Position numbers and translations under genes: made by a program
Shown here: piece by piece, positions 27,532-39,464 of the stretch
Layout: every line of letters starts with the position of its first letter
Position numbering within the stretch: position 1 is the first letter of the stretch
NCBI GenBank assembly: GCA_002943765.1
Contig: PQWQ01000032.1
Coordinates: 62,001-126,000, forward strand
Direction of reading: 5' to 3'
Length of the DNA: 64,000 nt
From: Psoroptes ovis
Taxonomy: Eukaryota; Arthropoda; Arachnida; Sarcoptiformes; Psoroptidae
The notes under the pieces: generated by a model
Databases searched by the model: none
What the model saw: the letters and a program-made list of their open reading frames with translations, nothing else
What the model was told of the DNA's origin: nothing

Positions 27532-30500
27532 ATGAATAACAATACAACAATGGCTGCAGCATTTCAAAGTAAGTATTTTGCCTTTCAAGAAATTCAAGAT
27601 TGATCTAAGTCAAATTCTTTTCCCCGAAAGGCTTGGCCGATTTATGTCATCGTGAATATCAAACTGGTGATTACGAAAATGCTGAACGACATTGTATGCA
27701 ATTATGGCGCCAAGATACAACGAATACCGCTGTTTTGCTGTTACTGAGTTCGATTCATTTTCAATGCCGGAATTTTGAAAAGTAAGTTGTTCACGAAAGA
27801 TTTCTAAAATTTTGATTTAATCAATCCATTTCATTCGATCAGATCTGCAACATTTAGTAATTTGGCAATCAAACAAAATCCATTGTTGGCCGAAGCATAT
27901 TCAAATTTAGGAAATGTTTACAAAGAAAGACATGAATTGAAAGAAGCATTAGACAATTATCGTACTGCTGTCCGATTGAAACCAGATTTCATCGATGGTT
28001 ATATTAATTTAGCGGCTGCATTGGTTACAGCTGGTGAAATGGAACAAGCAGTTCAAGCTTATGTATCAGCATTACAATATAATCCTGTATGTATTCCTTA
28101 CTGATCTATTGATTAGCGATTAATTCATTTATTGTTTATCCCATGGCCCAGGATCTTTATTGTGTACGCAGTGATTTAGGAAATTTACTGAAAGCATTAA
28201 ATCGTTTGGATGAAGCAAAGGTAAACTATCGGAGAGAATCAATCATTCAAATTGATTCTTTTTTTATTTAAATCAAATATTCGCTGCATGCTTTTTTGAT
28301 TATTTATTTATTTTATTTATTCATCCATAACCCTCTACCACATCAACCCTTAACCCCAGTGACACCTTACGATATGTGTCGTTTAGAGTTGTCAATTATG
28401 CATGTTTGTCCACTCATATATCCTTGTTTAACACTTACCTTTTACACACAAAACCTCATGTAATTTTCCCAAAAAAAAATTTGCATGTTTAAGTCCCATA
28501 GTCAATATATAGTCCTTTTGAATTTTGCATGTATTTTAATAATTTTGAAATATGTAAATATGTACCAAAAAATATCATAATCGAATCGATTCACTTGTGA
28601 TTGATTGAAACATTAATATATGAAAAAACAGCTAAGAAATTCAGTCTCTTAATTGATCTATTATGATTATCTTATCAAATTTATGTAGGTTAGTTTTACT
28701 GAATTTTAAATATTGACCAAGTGCAGCAACAGCAGCAGGTAAAGATGAATTTGAAGAGAGCGCTTCACAGAAAACAATTATCATTGATTAATTTAAAATT
28801 CTTATCCTCCTTTTACCTTTTTGAATTTGTTTATTTTTTATTATATTGTCACATATTCAGTATAATGCCTGCGTTTCTTTTTTTTTGAATTGCGCGCCAT
28901 TATCATTTAGGAATTGTGTGCGAATTGCATTGAGCGCCATCGCGTTGTGGGCAGAGTGAATTTGCGTTTTTCAAATTTTTTTTTGCGCGGCGCATTTTGC
29001 AACAAATAAAACTGGTTGCTGTCTCTTCAAATGTTAAATATTCAATCACCTGAATCGGTTCTTATTATTCTTGAATCATAATTTTTTTCATTCATCAATT
29101 TAATTAATTGAGATGAGATAATATTGAATTTTACATCGGATAGGGTACATTGATAGATTACATTAAAAGACAGTTTGAAGATTTAAGTTTAGTTTCAATG
29201 ATGATTAAACAATCAAAATATAACACTGAATTTCATTGAACAAAGTTATTGATTTCAAGGGAAAAGAAAACAAGTTAGAAGCAATCAATTTAGCAGAAAA
29301 TATAGTCTTGAAAGAATTCAAATTGAATCATTGACTCAATATCATTATATTTTTTAAAAAATGAAATGAAAACAATGAGAATAACAATTATTGAATTTTC
29401 AATTTTGAATCCAAGTATTTTCTTATTAATCGATTTTTTTCTTTTTATTCTTTTTTTTCTTTAATTATTTTATTACTGAAATAACGAACGTACACACAAA
29501 CAAATAATAGATATCATCTACGAAAACACACAATCTTTATCTTAGACAGACATATTCGATCAGATAGAGAATTTCTATGATGTAAAAGTTTACTTTGATG
29601 AAAGACATTTAATTATAGTGCAGAGTTATTTCAGTGATTTATCATATTATAAATCATAGGTGTAAATGTTGTTAATATTTTTACCATAAGTCATTGTTGT
29701 ATTAAACAGCGTATTGTTTGAAAAAAATGACAGGTAATGTTTGTATCTTTATCTGGTATCTTCAATGAAAAAAATATGCAAAGTCTTCTTCACTCATGGA
29801 CATGAAACATGGAATTTGTTCAACTGTTAAATGGAATCCGTAAATCGCGAAAATGAAGATATTAATCACGATTAATGTTGGTGATCGTTTTTTATCTGTT
29901 TAGCCTGTACGAAACTATGATTAAATCTGGTAATGAACGAATAATAATGATGAATGATGTCGAACACTGTTCTCTAACACTGTGGCCAATGAATAATGTA
30001 TCTTGAAATGTCAAACATTGTGCAAAAAGCGTACTAATTTGGCGAGCAGCAAGCGAATGCAATTCTTGCGTGCGGCGGCAGCAGCAGCAGCAGCGATAAA
30101 AGCAAAGCAATAAGCGGCAGCGGCGGCGAAACGCAGCAAATTTTTTTAAGCTGGCGATGCGGCAAAACACAAGCGGCGTTCGTTATGTTGAATGCGGAGC
30201 GCATCTCCGCGTAAGCGAAATCTAAAAAATTTCAAGATTTTCATTGGCCAAGTGTTGTTTAGGGTTTTAAAAATATTGAAATTGAATTTATTTTTTCAAC
30301 TGTGAATGCATCAAATTTATTTGGATTAATGTTCTGTTTTTACTTTTTTCTATATCACTCCTTTCTCTTTGATGATGATTGTTGTACTAATTCAATGATT
30401 AGGCCTGCTATTTGAAAGCAATCGAAACGTGTCCAACATTTGCTGTTGCCTGGAGTAATCTTGGATGTGTATTCAATGCACAAGGCGAAATATGGTTGGC

Positions 30501-33340
30501 TATACATCATTTCGAAAAAGCAGTATCATTGGATCCTAATTTTCTTGATGCATACATCAATTTGGGCAACGTGCTGAAAGAAGCCAGAATATTTGATCGA
30601 GCTGTGGCTGCATATTTACGAGCATTAAATCTTAGCCCAAATAATGCAATCGTACATGGAAATTTAGCCTGTGTTTATTATGAACAAGGATTGATTGATT
30701 TGTCGATTGAAACATATCGACGTGCCATCGAATTGCAACCGAATTTTCCTGATGCATATTGTAATTTGGCCAATGCATTGAAAGAAAAAGGACAAGTCAA
30801 TGAAGCCGAAGAGTGTTACAACACTGCGCTAAGATTATGTCCAACACATGCAGATTCATTGAATAATTTGGCTAACATCAAACGTGAACAAGGATATGTC
30901 GAAGAAGCCACTCGTCTTTATCTAAAAGCATTGGAAGTTTTTCCGGAATTTGCTGCTGCACATTCAAATCTTGCATCGGTTTTGCAGCAGCAAGGTAAAT
31001 TACATGAAGCATTACAACATTACAAAGATGCGATTCGTATTTCACCAACATTTGCTGATGCATATTCAAATATGGGCAATACGTTGAAAGAAATGGGCGA
31101 CATTTCAAACGCTTTACAATGTTATACACGAGCCATTCAAATAAATCCGGCATTTGCTGATGCACATTCCAATCTAGCATCGATACACAAAGATTCGGGT
31201 AATATTCCAGAGGCCATAGCATCTTATAGAACTGCACTTCGATTGAAACCAGATTTTCCCGATGCCTATTGTAATCTTTCGCATTGTTTACAAATTATAT
31301 GTAACTGGACTGATTATGATAATCGAATGCGAAAATTAGTGGCAATCGTTGCTGATCAATTGGAAAAAAATCGATTACCATCAATTCATCCTCATCATTC
31401 AATGTTATATCCATTGTCACATGAACAACGACGAGCGATCGCAGCCAGACATGCAGCTCTTTGTTTTGAAAAAATTCAAATTCTACACAAACCACCATAC
31501 ACTTTCCATAAGGATCCGAATGTGAAAAGATTGAAAATTGGTTATGTTAGTTCAGATTTTGGAAATCATCCTACATCACATTTAATGCAATCAGTACCTG
31601 GAATGCATGATCGGAGTCTTGTTGAAGTTTATTGCTATGCATTATTACCAGATGATGGAACCACTTTTCGTTCTAAGATTGAAAATGAAAGCGATCATTT
31701 TATTGATTTAAGTTCAGTGGTTTGTAATGGAAAAGCAGCTGATCGTATTCATGCTGATGGCATACACATCCTAGTCAATATGAATGGCTACACCAAAGGA
31801 GCACGTAATGAGATTTTTGCATTGAAACCAGCACCGATTCAGGTTATGTGGCTAGGTTATCCTGGCACCAGTGGTGCTTCATTCATTGATTATATAATAA
31901 CCGATCGTGTCACTTCACCATTTGAAATTGCTGATCAATATTCGGAAAAATTGGCATATATGCCCGATACATTTTTCGTTGGCGATCACAAACAAATGTT
32001 TCCACATCTAATCGAACGTGTCATTTTGATGGATAAAACAGCACAACAATCTATCAATTCAAATGATTCTTCAGAACGAAAAAACATCCCGACAAGTTTA
32101 CCCGATACGGTTTCGATTGTGAATGCAACCGATTTATCACCAATCATCGAAAAAGTGGAAGTGAAAAAAATTCGTGAAGTTGCCGTCGTCACAACAGCAC
32201 CACCAGTTTCGGCTAGAAACAATTATTTGAACAGCGGCAATTCGGCACAAACAAATAATGGTCATACAAATGGCGCAAATGTCACCAATGTTTCACAAAC
32301 GGAAAAAGTTGAAGTAGTCAAAACTGTTGTTGAATTGCCAACTTCACAACAAGTACAAGCAATGATCAGTAATGGACATGTTCAAACATCAGTTAATGGT
32401 CTTGTTGTTCAGAATGGTTTAGCAACAACACAAATGAATAATAAAGCAGCAACTGGTAAGTGCTTATGATCTCCAATGATAATAATTTCATTTTTCTTGA
32501 TTTTTAATTTAAAATTGTGTTATAAAAATAATAGGTGAAGAAGCACCGACAGCCATTCTGGTCACAACACGACAACAATATGGCCTTCCTGAAGATGCAA
32601 TCGTTTATTGTAATTTTAATCAACTTTATAAAATTGATCCAAAAACATTGAAATGTTGGGTCAATGTGAGTATTTGTGTTGTATTGTTTGCATTAAAAAA
32701 ATGTTTCATTTTATTCATGAATAATATCATTTTAGATCTTGAAACGTGTGCCTAAAAGTGTCATATGGCTATTACGATTTCCAGCTGCTGGTGAAGCTAA
32801 TGTACATGCTAATGCACAAAGCTATGGTTTACCGCCTGGCCGTATTGTATTCTCGAATGTTGCCGCAAAAGAAGAACATGTACGTCGCGGACAGTTGGTT
32901 GACATATGTCTAGACACACCATTATGTAATGGTCATACAACCGGTATGGATGTTTTATGGGCTGGTACACCGATGGTTACATTGCCAGGTGAAACATTAG
33001 CATCTCGTGTTGCATCTTCACAATTGACATGTTTAGGTGTACCTGAATTGATTGCAAAATCATATGAAGATTATGAAAATATTGCCGTACGATTAGGAAA
33101 TGATCGTGAATAGTAAGTGAACATGACAATGAGTTGTTATGTTAATTTTCATTATGAATTTATTTATTCATTTTTTCTCTTAGTTTAAAAGCAATACGTG
33201 CAAAAGTATGGACAGCGCGTACCGAATCACCATTATTCAATGTGAAAACCTATACACATAATTTAGAAAAACTTTATTGGAAAATGTATGAAAATTATTT
33301 GAAAAATGATGCTCCACAACATTTGATCAATTGGTGGTGA
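27532..33340 (+). CDS. Ogt: O-GlcNAc transferase (OGT), 1,072 aa
   Basis: Nucleocytoplasmic glycosyltransferase that moves GlcNAc from UDP-GlcNAc to Ser/Thr of many proteins. Exons 27532-27568, 27631-27781, 27843-28086, 28152-28220, 30403-32455, 32535-32665, 32736-33112 and 33184-33340 join in frame; human OGT is 1,046 aa. About 13.5 TPR repeats fill residues ~13-466 (NLGNVYKERHELKEAL, NLASVLQQQGKLHEAL). The catalytic part has HPHHSMLYPLSH, DFGNHPTSHLM (His556), the FNQLYKIDP lysine (Lys884) and HTTGMDVLWAGTPMV (from His962), so UDP-binding and catalytic motifs are intact. The intervening domain (~700-850) is the most diverged part, Asn/Thr/Val-rich, ending NGLATTQMNNKAATG. Coding exon 1 gives only MNNNTTMAAAFQ; its ATG is the first in frame with the repeats. 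Introns are about 60-80 bp except the 2.2-kb fourth. Confidence 0.98.
28221..30402 (+). other. Long intron 4 of OGT
   Basis: At 2,182 bp it is about 30 times longer than any other intron of the gene. It begins AAG|GTAAAC and ends GATTAG|GCC, splitting the TPR array at K|ACYLKAIE. Retention would add about 16 codons after exon 4 and stop at TAA, and an in-frame TAG touches the acceptor. It holds two GC-rich islands (about 28860-29010 and 30045-30215) in otherwise AT-rich sequence. I see no supported nested gene. Confidence 0.85.
30045..30215 (+). promoter_or_regulatory. GC-rich island in OGT intron 4
   Basis: It has CAG/CGG-type repeats (GCGGCGGCAGCAGCAGCAGC, GCGGCAGCGGCGGCG) and a hairpin GCGGAG-CGCAT-CTCCGC at 30194-30210, about 190 bases before exon 5. 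It could be an alternative promoter, an RNA structure that tunes splicing, or inserted DNA; the sequence does not decide. Confidence 0.3.
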
Positions 33341-35324
33341 AATGGATGGCTGAATCGAATGGAAAATTGTCATTATTATCATCAAAAAATAATTAAACAT
33401 TGATTGATTTTTCTTTTTTTTTTTTCATTTTTAAATTTTTAATTTATTTCAACTATATGAAACTAAATCGCACCTAAATTAAATGAATAATTAAGTTTAT
33501 TACATTACATTGATACTAGAGAATTCATTAAACATACAAATGACAATTAACATGAACAACACACATACAAATGAATAGAACAACATTATTTACATTTTAT
33601 TATTTTCAAATTAATTCATTCATACATATTTGTGTATTTGCTGCGGTTTTTGCTGCGAAATTTGTTTTTGTTTTAGAAAAATTTCTTAGTATTTATATGT
33701 GTGTGTGGCCACACATGTTCACACAAACAAAATAAAATAAAACTTGAAATTAAATTTATTCATTTATTCGATTATTATTTCTTCACTATTAAAGTAAATC
33801 TTTACATTTTGTTTTGTTCTTGTTTGTTTGTTCACACAGTAATGACTAATTGATTTATTATTGATTGATTATTATTATCAATTTTTCTGATGTTCACAGC
33901 AGCAGTAGCATCCTTTGTCGCATTGATTTGTATTAGAAAAATCAATATTTTCGTTTGTTTTTGTTTCCAAGAGAGCACACAATTCAGTCCACATTCAATT
34001 ATTTATAAGAGAATTTATTTATATATTTCGGTATATAATTTGAAAATGGAAAAAATTTCGATTCAATAATCTTTTCCATAATAATAATAATGCATCATTG
34101 ATTCGTTTTTGTTTTGAATGTATACCAGACACTGTGATGTATGTACTAATATACACATCATCACGTAATAATGATGATTATAATGATCATTATCATCATT
34201 ACTTACTATTACTTGCTTACTCAATGATCATTGATTTTTTTTTCATTTTTTCTTAATATTTCATCCTCCATTTATTTTTTTATTATTTATTTATAAGTCA
34301 TCTTATCGATTTATTAGATTTTTTTTCTTGAATATTTTGAAAACACTTTTCTGTTTTGTTTGTTTGTGGCGAAATAAGAAAATGAAAATATAATCTTACG
34401 CCAGAAATGTGCATATGATCTGGAATTCGGAAGAAATATAAACACAAATATACATTTTATTTATTTATACTCATATTCTCTATCATTTCAATCAATAAAA
34501 CTTAATACTTATTTTTTTCACATTTGAAGACATGAGATAGTTACTATTTCCATGAAATAGTGCCATTCTTAAGTGAATGAAAGCTTTTCCATTTCATTTT
34601 TAATGCATTTGAATCGATTCAAATTTCAAGTGATTATTGAATTATTCATTTATATTTGTTGTTGACACATTGTTCATCAAAAACAGAATAATGATTGCGC
34701 AACAACAATTATAATCATTTTATTGTCCAGCGGTGGCCACTGGTGATCGCGATCCACCAACGCGCTGAAATGTGAATTGGTCGAAATCTTATTTCAAACG
34801 ATTTTTTCTTAAATCATTTCAAATATTGAATCAGTTGATCTTTTCCAGTCATAATTCAAAAACATTTTGTTGTTTTTTATATTATTCCAAAATGTTCATA
34901 TTAATAATCATCAAAAACGTTCTGACATGGTGAATTCCCTTGAGGTAAATTTTATATTCAAATTTTCCAAAAGGAAGAAAACTGTCATACCAAATAAACG
35001 CAGTTAATATCTCTAAAATTACTACATTATTCATTTTTGTACCGAGATAAAAACAAAAATCATCGAGTTGAAATTGAATTCATGACACTATCAAAGCAAA
35101 AATATTAAAAACAAAGAAAATTCAATGCAAACAATATTCTTAACATTATTTACTTTTCATTTTTATTTTGACAAGTCTCTGGATCCCAAATTCATTGTTT
35201 TGAATGCCGAAATTAAAAACTTTCATAATTTATCAATTCGATGATTTATTTATTAATTTTGACTTTAATTTTGTTTCAATCATAATAAATGTCAAAAACG
35301 TTTGCCAATTCAATTTGTACGTGT
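33341..35324. other. OGT downstream region and spacer
   Basis: I see no supported gene. The stretch after the OGT stop is probably 3' UTR, with an AATAAA at about 33730. The rest is AT-rich with T-runs. No copies of the palindromic elements were found here. Confidence 0.6.
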
Positions 35325-35421
35325 CTGCCTTAGATTTTTTTTCGATTTTATTAAAAAATTTGCAAAGATTATAGTCTTAGATTTTTTTCAAAATTTTCGA
35401 AATTTCCGGAGATACGCATCT

Positions 35422-35701
35422 GCGGCATTAAACAGTAATAAGCTCATATGTAATTGACTGGCCAGTTTTTCTCGCAAATTTTATTTCTGAATTGATTCCT
35501 GATGACGTACCAATACGTTTTAAAGTGCGATATAAAAAATATTTTTCAACGTAATAATACGTCACTTAACAGCTTGCTTTCAAATGGTGCCGGCTATAAT
35601 ATTGCAAAGCGATTATTTTCTGCCGGCTACAAAAAGCAATTATGCTTAAAACGCCGGCGACGTTGTAGTACGTCCAAATATTTACAATTAATGAATGCCG
35701 C
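35422..35701. mobile_element. Non-satellite insert in the satellite flank, with short inverted ends
   Basis: It separates two degenerate 44-bp units from the main array. GCGGCATT (35422-35429) and AATGCCGC (35694-35701) are inverted at its edges. Inside are three GCCGGC palindromes, and there are four near-palindromes of the form ACGTANTANTACGT at 35503, 35549, 35659 and 35702, the last just across the right edge. It is more GC-rich than its surroundings. There is no coding capacity. A small non-autonomous DNA element is possible but unproven. Confidence 0.35.
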
Positions 35702-37182
35702 TGACGTATTATTACGTCAAAAATTTCAAGAAATTTTTCGAAAAATTCGAAAATTTCCACGTACTATAGCCTTAGATTTTTTCGATTTTTTCAAAAATTT
35801 TGACGATGGATAGCCTTAGATTTTTTCGATTTTTTCAAAAATTTCCACGTACTATAGACTTAGATTTTTTCGAAAAATTCAAAAATTTCCAGGTACTATA
35901 GACTTAGATTTTTTCAAAAAATTCGAAAATTTCCACGTACTATAGACTTAGATTTTTTCAAAAAATTCGAAAATTTCCACGTGCTATAGACTTAGATTTT
36001 TTCGAAAAATTCGAAAATTTCCACGTACTATAGACTTAGATTTTTTCAAAAAATTCGAAAATTTCCACGTGCTATAGACTTAGATTTTTTCAAAAAATTC
36101 AAAAATTTTGACGATGTATAGCCTTAGATTTTTTCGATTTTTTCAAAAATTTTGACGATGGATAGCCTTATATTTTTTTGAAAAATTCAAAAATTTTGAC
36201 GATGGATAGCCTTATATTTTTTTGAAAAATTCAAAAATTTTGACGATGTATAGCCTTAGATTTTTTCGATTTTTCGAAAAATTTTGACGATGGATAGCCT
36301 TAGATTTTTTCGAAAAATTCAAAAATTTTGACGATGGATAGCCTTAGATTTTTTCGATTTTTCGAAAAATTTTGACGATGGATAGCCTTAGATTTTTTCG
36401 ATTTTTCGAAAAATTTTGACGATGGATAGCCTTAGATTTCTTCGATTTTTCGAAAAATTCAAAAATTTTGACGATGGATAGCCTTAGATTTTTTCGATTT
36501 TTTCAAAAATTTTGACGATGGATAGCCTTAGATTTTTTCGATTTTTTCAAAAATTTTGACGATGGATAGCCTTAGATTTTTTCCATTTTTTCAAAAATTT
36601 TGACGATGGATAGCCTTAGATTTTTTCGATTTTTTCAAAAATTTTGACGATGGATAGCCTTAGATTTTTTCCATTTTTTCAAAAATTTTGACGATGGATA
36701 GCCTTAGATTTTTTCGAAAAATTCAAAAATTTTGACGATGGATAGCCTTAGATTTTTTCGATTTTTTCAAAAATTTTGTCGATGGATAGCCTTAGATTTT
36801 TTCGATTTTTTCAAAAATTTTGTCGATGGATAGCCTTAGATTTTTTCGATTTTTTCAAAAATTTTGACGATGGATAGCCTTAGATTTTTTCCATTTTTTC
36901 AAAAATTTTGACGATGGATAGCCTTAGATTTTTTCGAAAAATTCAAAAATTTTGACGATGGATAGCCTTAGATTTTTTCGAAAAATTCAAAAATTTTGAC
37001 GATGGATAGCCTTAGATTTTTTCGATTTTTTCAAAAATTTTGTCGATGGATAGCCTTAGATTTTTTCGATTTTTTCAAAAATTTTGTCGATGGATAGCCT
37101 TAGATTTTTTCGATTTTTTCAAAAATTTTGTCGATGGATAGCCTTAGATTTTTTCGAAAAATTCAAAAATTTTGACGATGGA

Positions 37183-37798
37183 TAGCCTTAGATTTTTTCG
37201 ATTTTTTCAAAAATTTTGTCGATGGATAGCCTTAGATTTTTTCGAAAAATTCAAAAATTTTGACGATGGATAGCCTTAGATTTTTTCGATTTTTCGAAAA
37301 ATTTTGACGATGGATAGCCTTAGATTTTTTCGATTTTTTCAAAAATTTTGTCGATGGATAGCCTTAGATTTTTTCGAAAAATTCAAAAATTTTGACGATG
37401 GATAGCCTTAGATTTTTTCGATTTTTCGAAAAATTTTGACGATGGATAGCCTTAGATTTTTTCGAAAAATTCAAAAATTTTGACGATGGATAGCCTTAGA
37501 TTTTTTCGATTTTTTCAAAAATTTTGTCGATGGATAGCCTTAGATTTTTTCGAAAAATTCAAAAATTTTGACGATGGATAGCCTTAGATTTTTTCGATTT
37601 TTCGAAAAATTTTGACGATGGATAGCCTTAGATTTTTTCGATTTTTTCAAAAATTTTGTCGATGGATAGCCTTAGATTTTTTCGAAAAATTCAAAAATTT
37701 TGACGATGGATAGCCTTAGATTTTTTCGATTTTTCGAAAAATTTTGACGATGGATAGCCTTAGATTTTTTCGAAAAATTCAAAAATTTTGACGATGGA
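37183..37798. repeat. 308-bp higher-order repeat, two tandem copies, inside the satellite
   Basis: Written as variant order, with At for A units ending in GTCGATGG, the run is At-B-C-At-B-C-B (37183-37490) followed by the same seven-unit order (37491-37798). By eye the two 308-bp blocks are identical, then the pattern decays to At-B-At-B. Confidence 0.85.
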
Positions 37799-38215
37799 TA
37801 GCCTTAGATTTTTTCGATTTTTTCAAAAATTTTGTCGATGGATAGCCTTAGATTTTTTCGAAAAATTCAAAAATTTTGACGATGGATAGCCTTAGATTTT
37901 TTCGATTTTTTCAAAAATTTTGTCGATGGATAGCCTTAGATTTTTTCGAAAAATTCAAAAATTTTGACGATGGATAGCCTTAGATTTTTTCGATTTTTTC
38001 AAAAATTTTGACGATGGATAGCCTTAGATTTTTTCGATTTTTTCAAAAATTTTGACGATGGATAGCCTTAGATTTTTTCGAAAAATTCAAAAATTTTGAC
38101 GATGGATAGCCTTAGATTTTTTCGAAAAATTCAAAAATTTTGACGATGGATAGCCTTAGATTTTTTCGAAAAATTCAAAAATTTCCACGTATTATAGACT
38201 TATATTTTTTCGAAA

Positions 38216-39464
38216 TCTAAGTTTCGATTATCTAAAATAAAGTCATACGAAAAAATTGAAATTCATAAAAACATAAAAAAATAGTTTTCAATGATTTTAT
38301 TTCTCAAAAATTCATTGTCTTTTAGTCACATCTGGCTTAAATACATTCACATTCTTAAATGGCCAAATAAAATGAATTATGAATTCAAAAAAAAAAAAAA
38401 AAAAAATATGGTCAATGGTCATTAAGATTATCACTGTATATGATGTTTTTCAATTTGTATGTATGTACATTTTAATATTTTCAAGGCTGAAGGAAACAAA
38501 ATATGTAATAAAAACAATGTGTTTGAATTGTCGTCAACGAGTTAAATTTGAAAAAAAATGAATGAATGAATTATTTGGAAATATTATCATGTATATTTTT
38601 ACATAAATTGAATTGAAATAACGATTGCATTAATGATATAATTACAGAGAGAACAAAATAAAGTAATTATATAAGAAATAAAGCAAAAAAAAAAAAAAAA
38701 AAATAATCTACATTTACAATTAAATAAATACAAAATTACAAAAATTAATGAAACGAAATGAATAAATTGAATAATACATGGATGAATGATAGGATGGATG
38801 TATAAGACTTCTTATTTACAAAAGAATCATTATGATAATTTGCCGACCATTTTTTTTTTTTTTTTCGTTTCATAATTTAATAATTATCATCATTGTATTA
38901 TTTGCTTGTGATAATATTATTATCATGTTAATGTTATTATTATTATTATTTTCCATATAAAATGCTGCTTTCGTTTTGATTTGATAACACAATCAATATG
39001 ACCAAAGATAATGTACAAACGAATAAATGTGTGTTTCAAATAATTACTTGTTTTTGATTACATACAATGACCATATATAAATATATGATATTGAAAATTC
39101 ATTAACAATCTTCATCGAATGATTTTTTTCAAATAAAACTTGTTATAAATATCAATATACGATGTTCATTTACTTTTATCTATTGACAATATTCAAAATA
39201 ACATTATTATTACTATTTTTGTTAATTGGATGAACTTTATTTTTTTTTCGGCCCAATTGTTGTTTTCATAAGTTGTGCCGGATAATCGATTATTCAAATT
39301 CAAATAAATGTGAACATATATCGGGCAGTCATGGTCATTTCAATTGATGATTTGATTAAAACAGCATGAAATTTAAGGATTAATCCATAATTTTTCAATA
39401 ACATTTTTCATATAAAATATTGTGACAATAAAAAAATAATAATGAATTAATTTTGTAAAAATTA
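38216..39464. other. Spacer between satellite and allatostatin receptor 3' end
   Basis: No supported gene. It holds A20 (38387-38406) and A19 (38685-38703) homopolymers and AT-rich sequence. The part nearest 39465 is probably the 3' UTR of the minus-strand receptor gene. Confidence 0.6.

Larger units (their letters stand above)
35325..38215. repeat. 44-bp satellite array, 56 regular units plus degenerate flanks
   Basis: The unit starts TAGCCTTAGATTTTTTCGAT and ends TTTTGACGATGGA, 44 bp. Measuring the TAG landmark from 35767 to 38195 gives 55 steps, all 44 bp except one of 52 bp at 36427. Three main middle variants recur: A (CGATTTTTTCAAAAATTTT, often with GTCGATGG after it), B (CGAAAAATTCAAAAATTTT) and C (CGATTTTTCGAAAAATTTT). 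Units at both outer edges carry CCACGTACTATAGACTTAGA instead of GACGATGGATAGCCTTAGA. Two older degenerate units lie at 35325-35404, before a ~280-bp non-satellite insert. The array lies between the convergent 3' ends of OGT and the allatostatin receptor. Confidence 0.97.

Noticed and set aside
35502..35813. 103-codon open frame at the left edge of the satellite
   Set aside because: It crosses from the insert into satellite units; its tail is translated repeat, with no recognisable protein.
35325..38215. CRISPR array
   Set aside because: Units are contiguous 44-bp satellite repeats with no unique spacers, in animal nuclear DNA.
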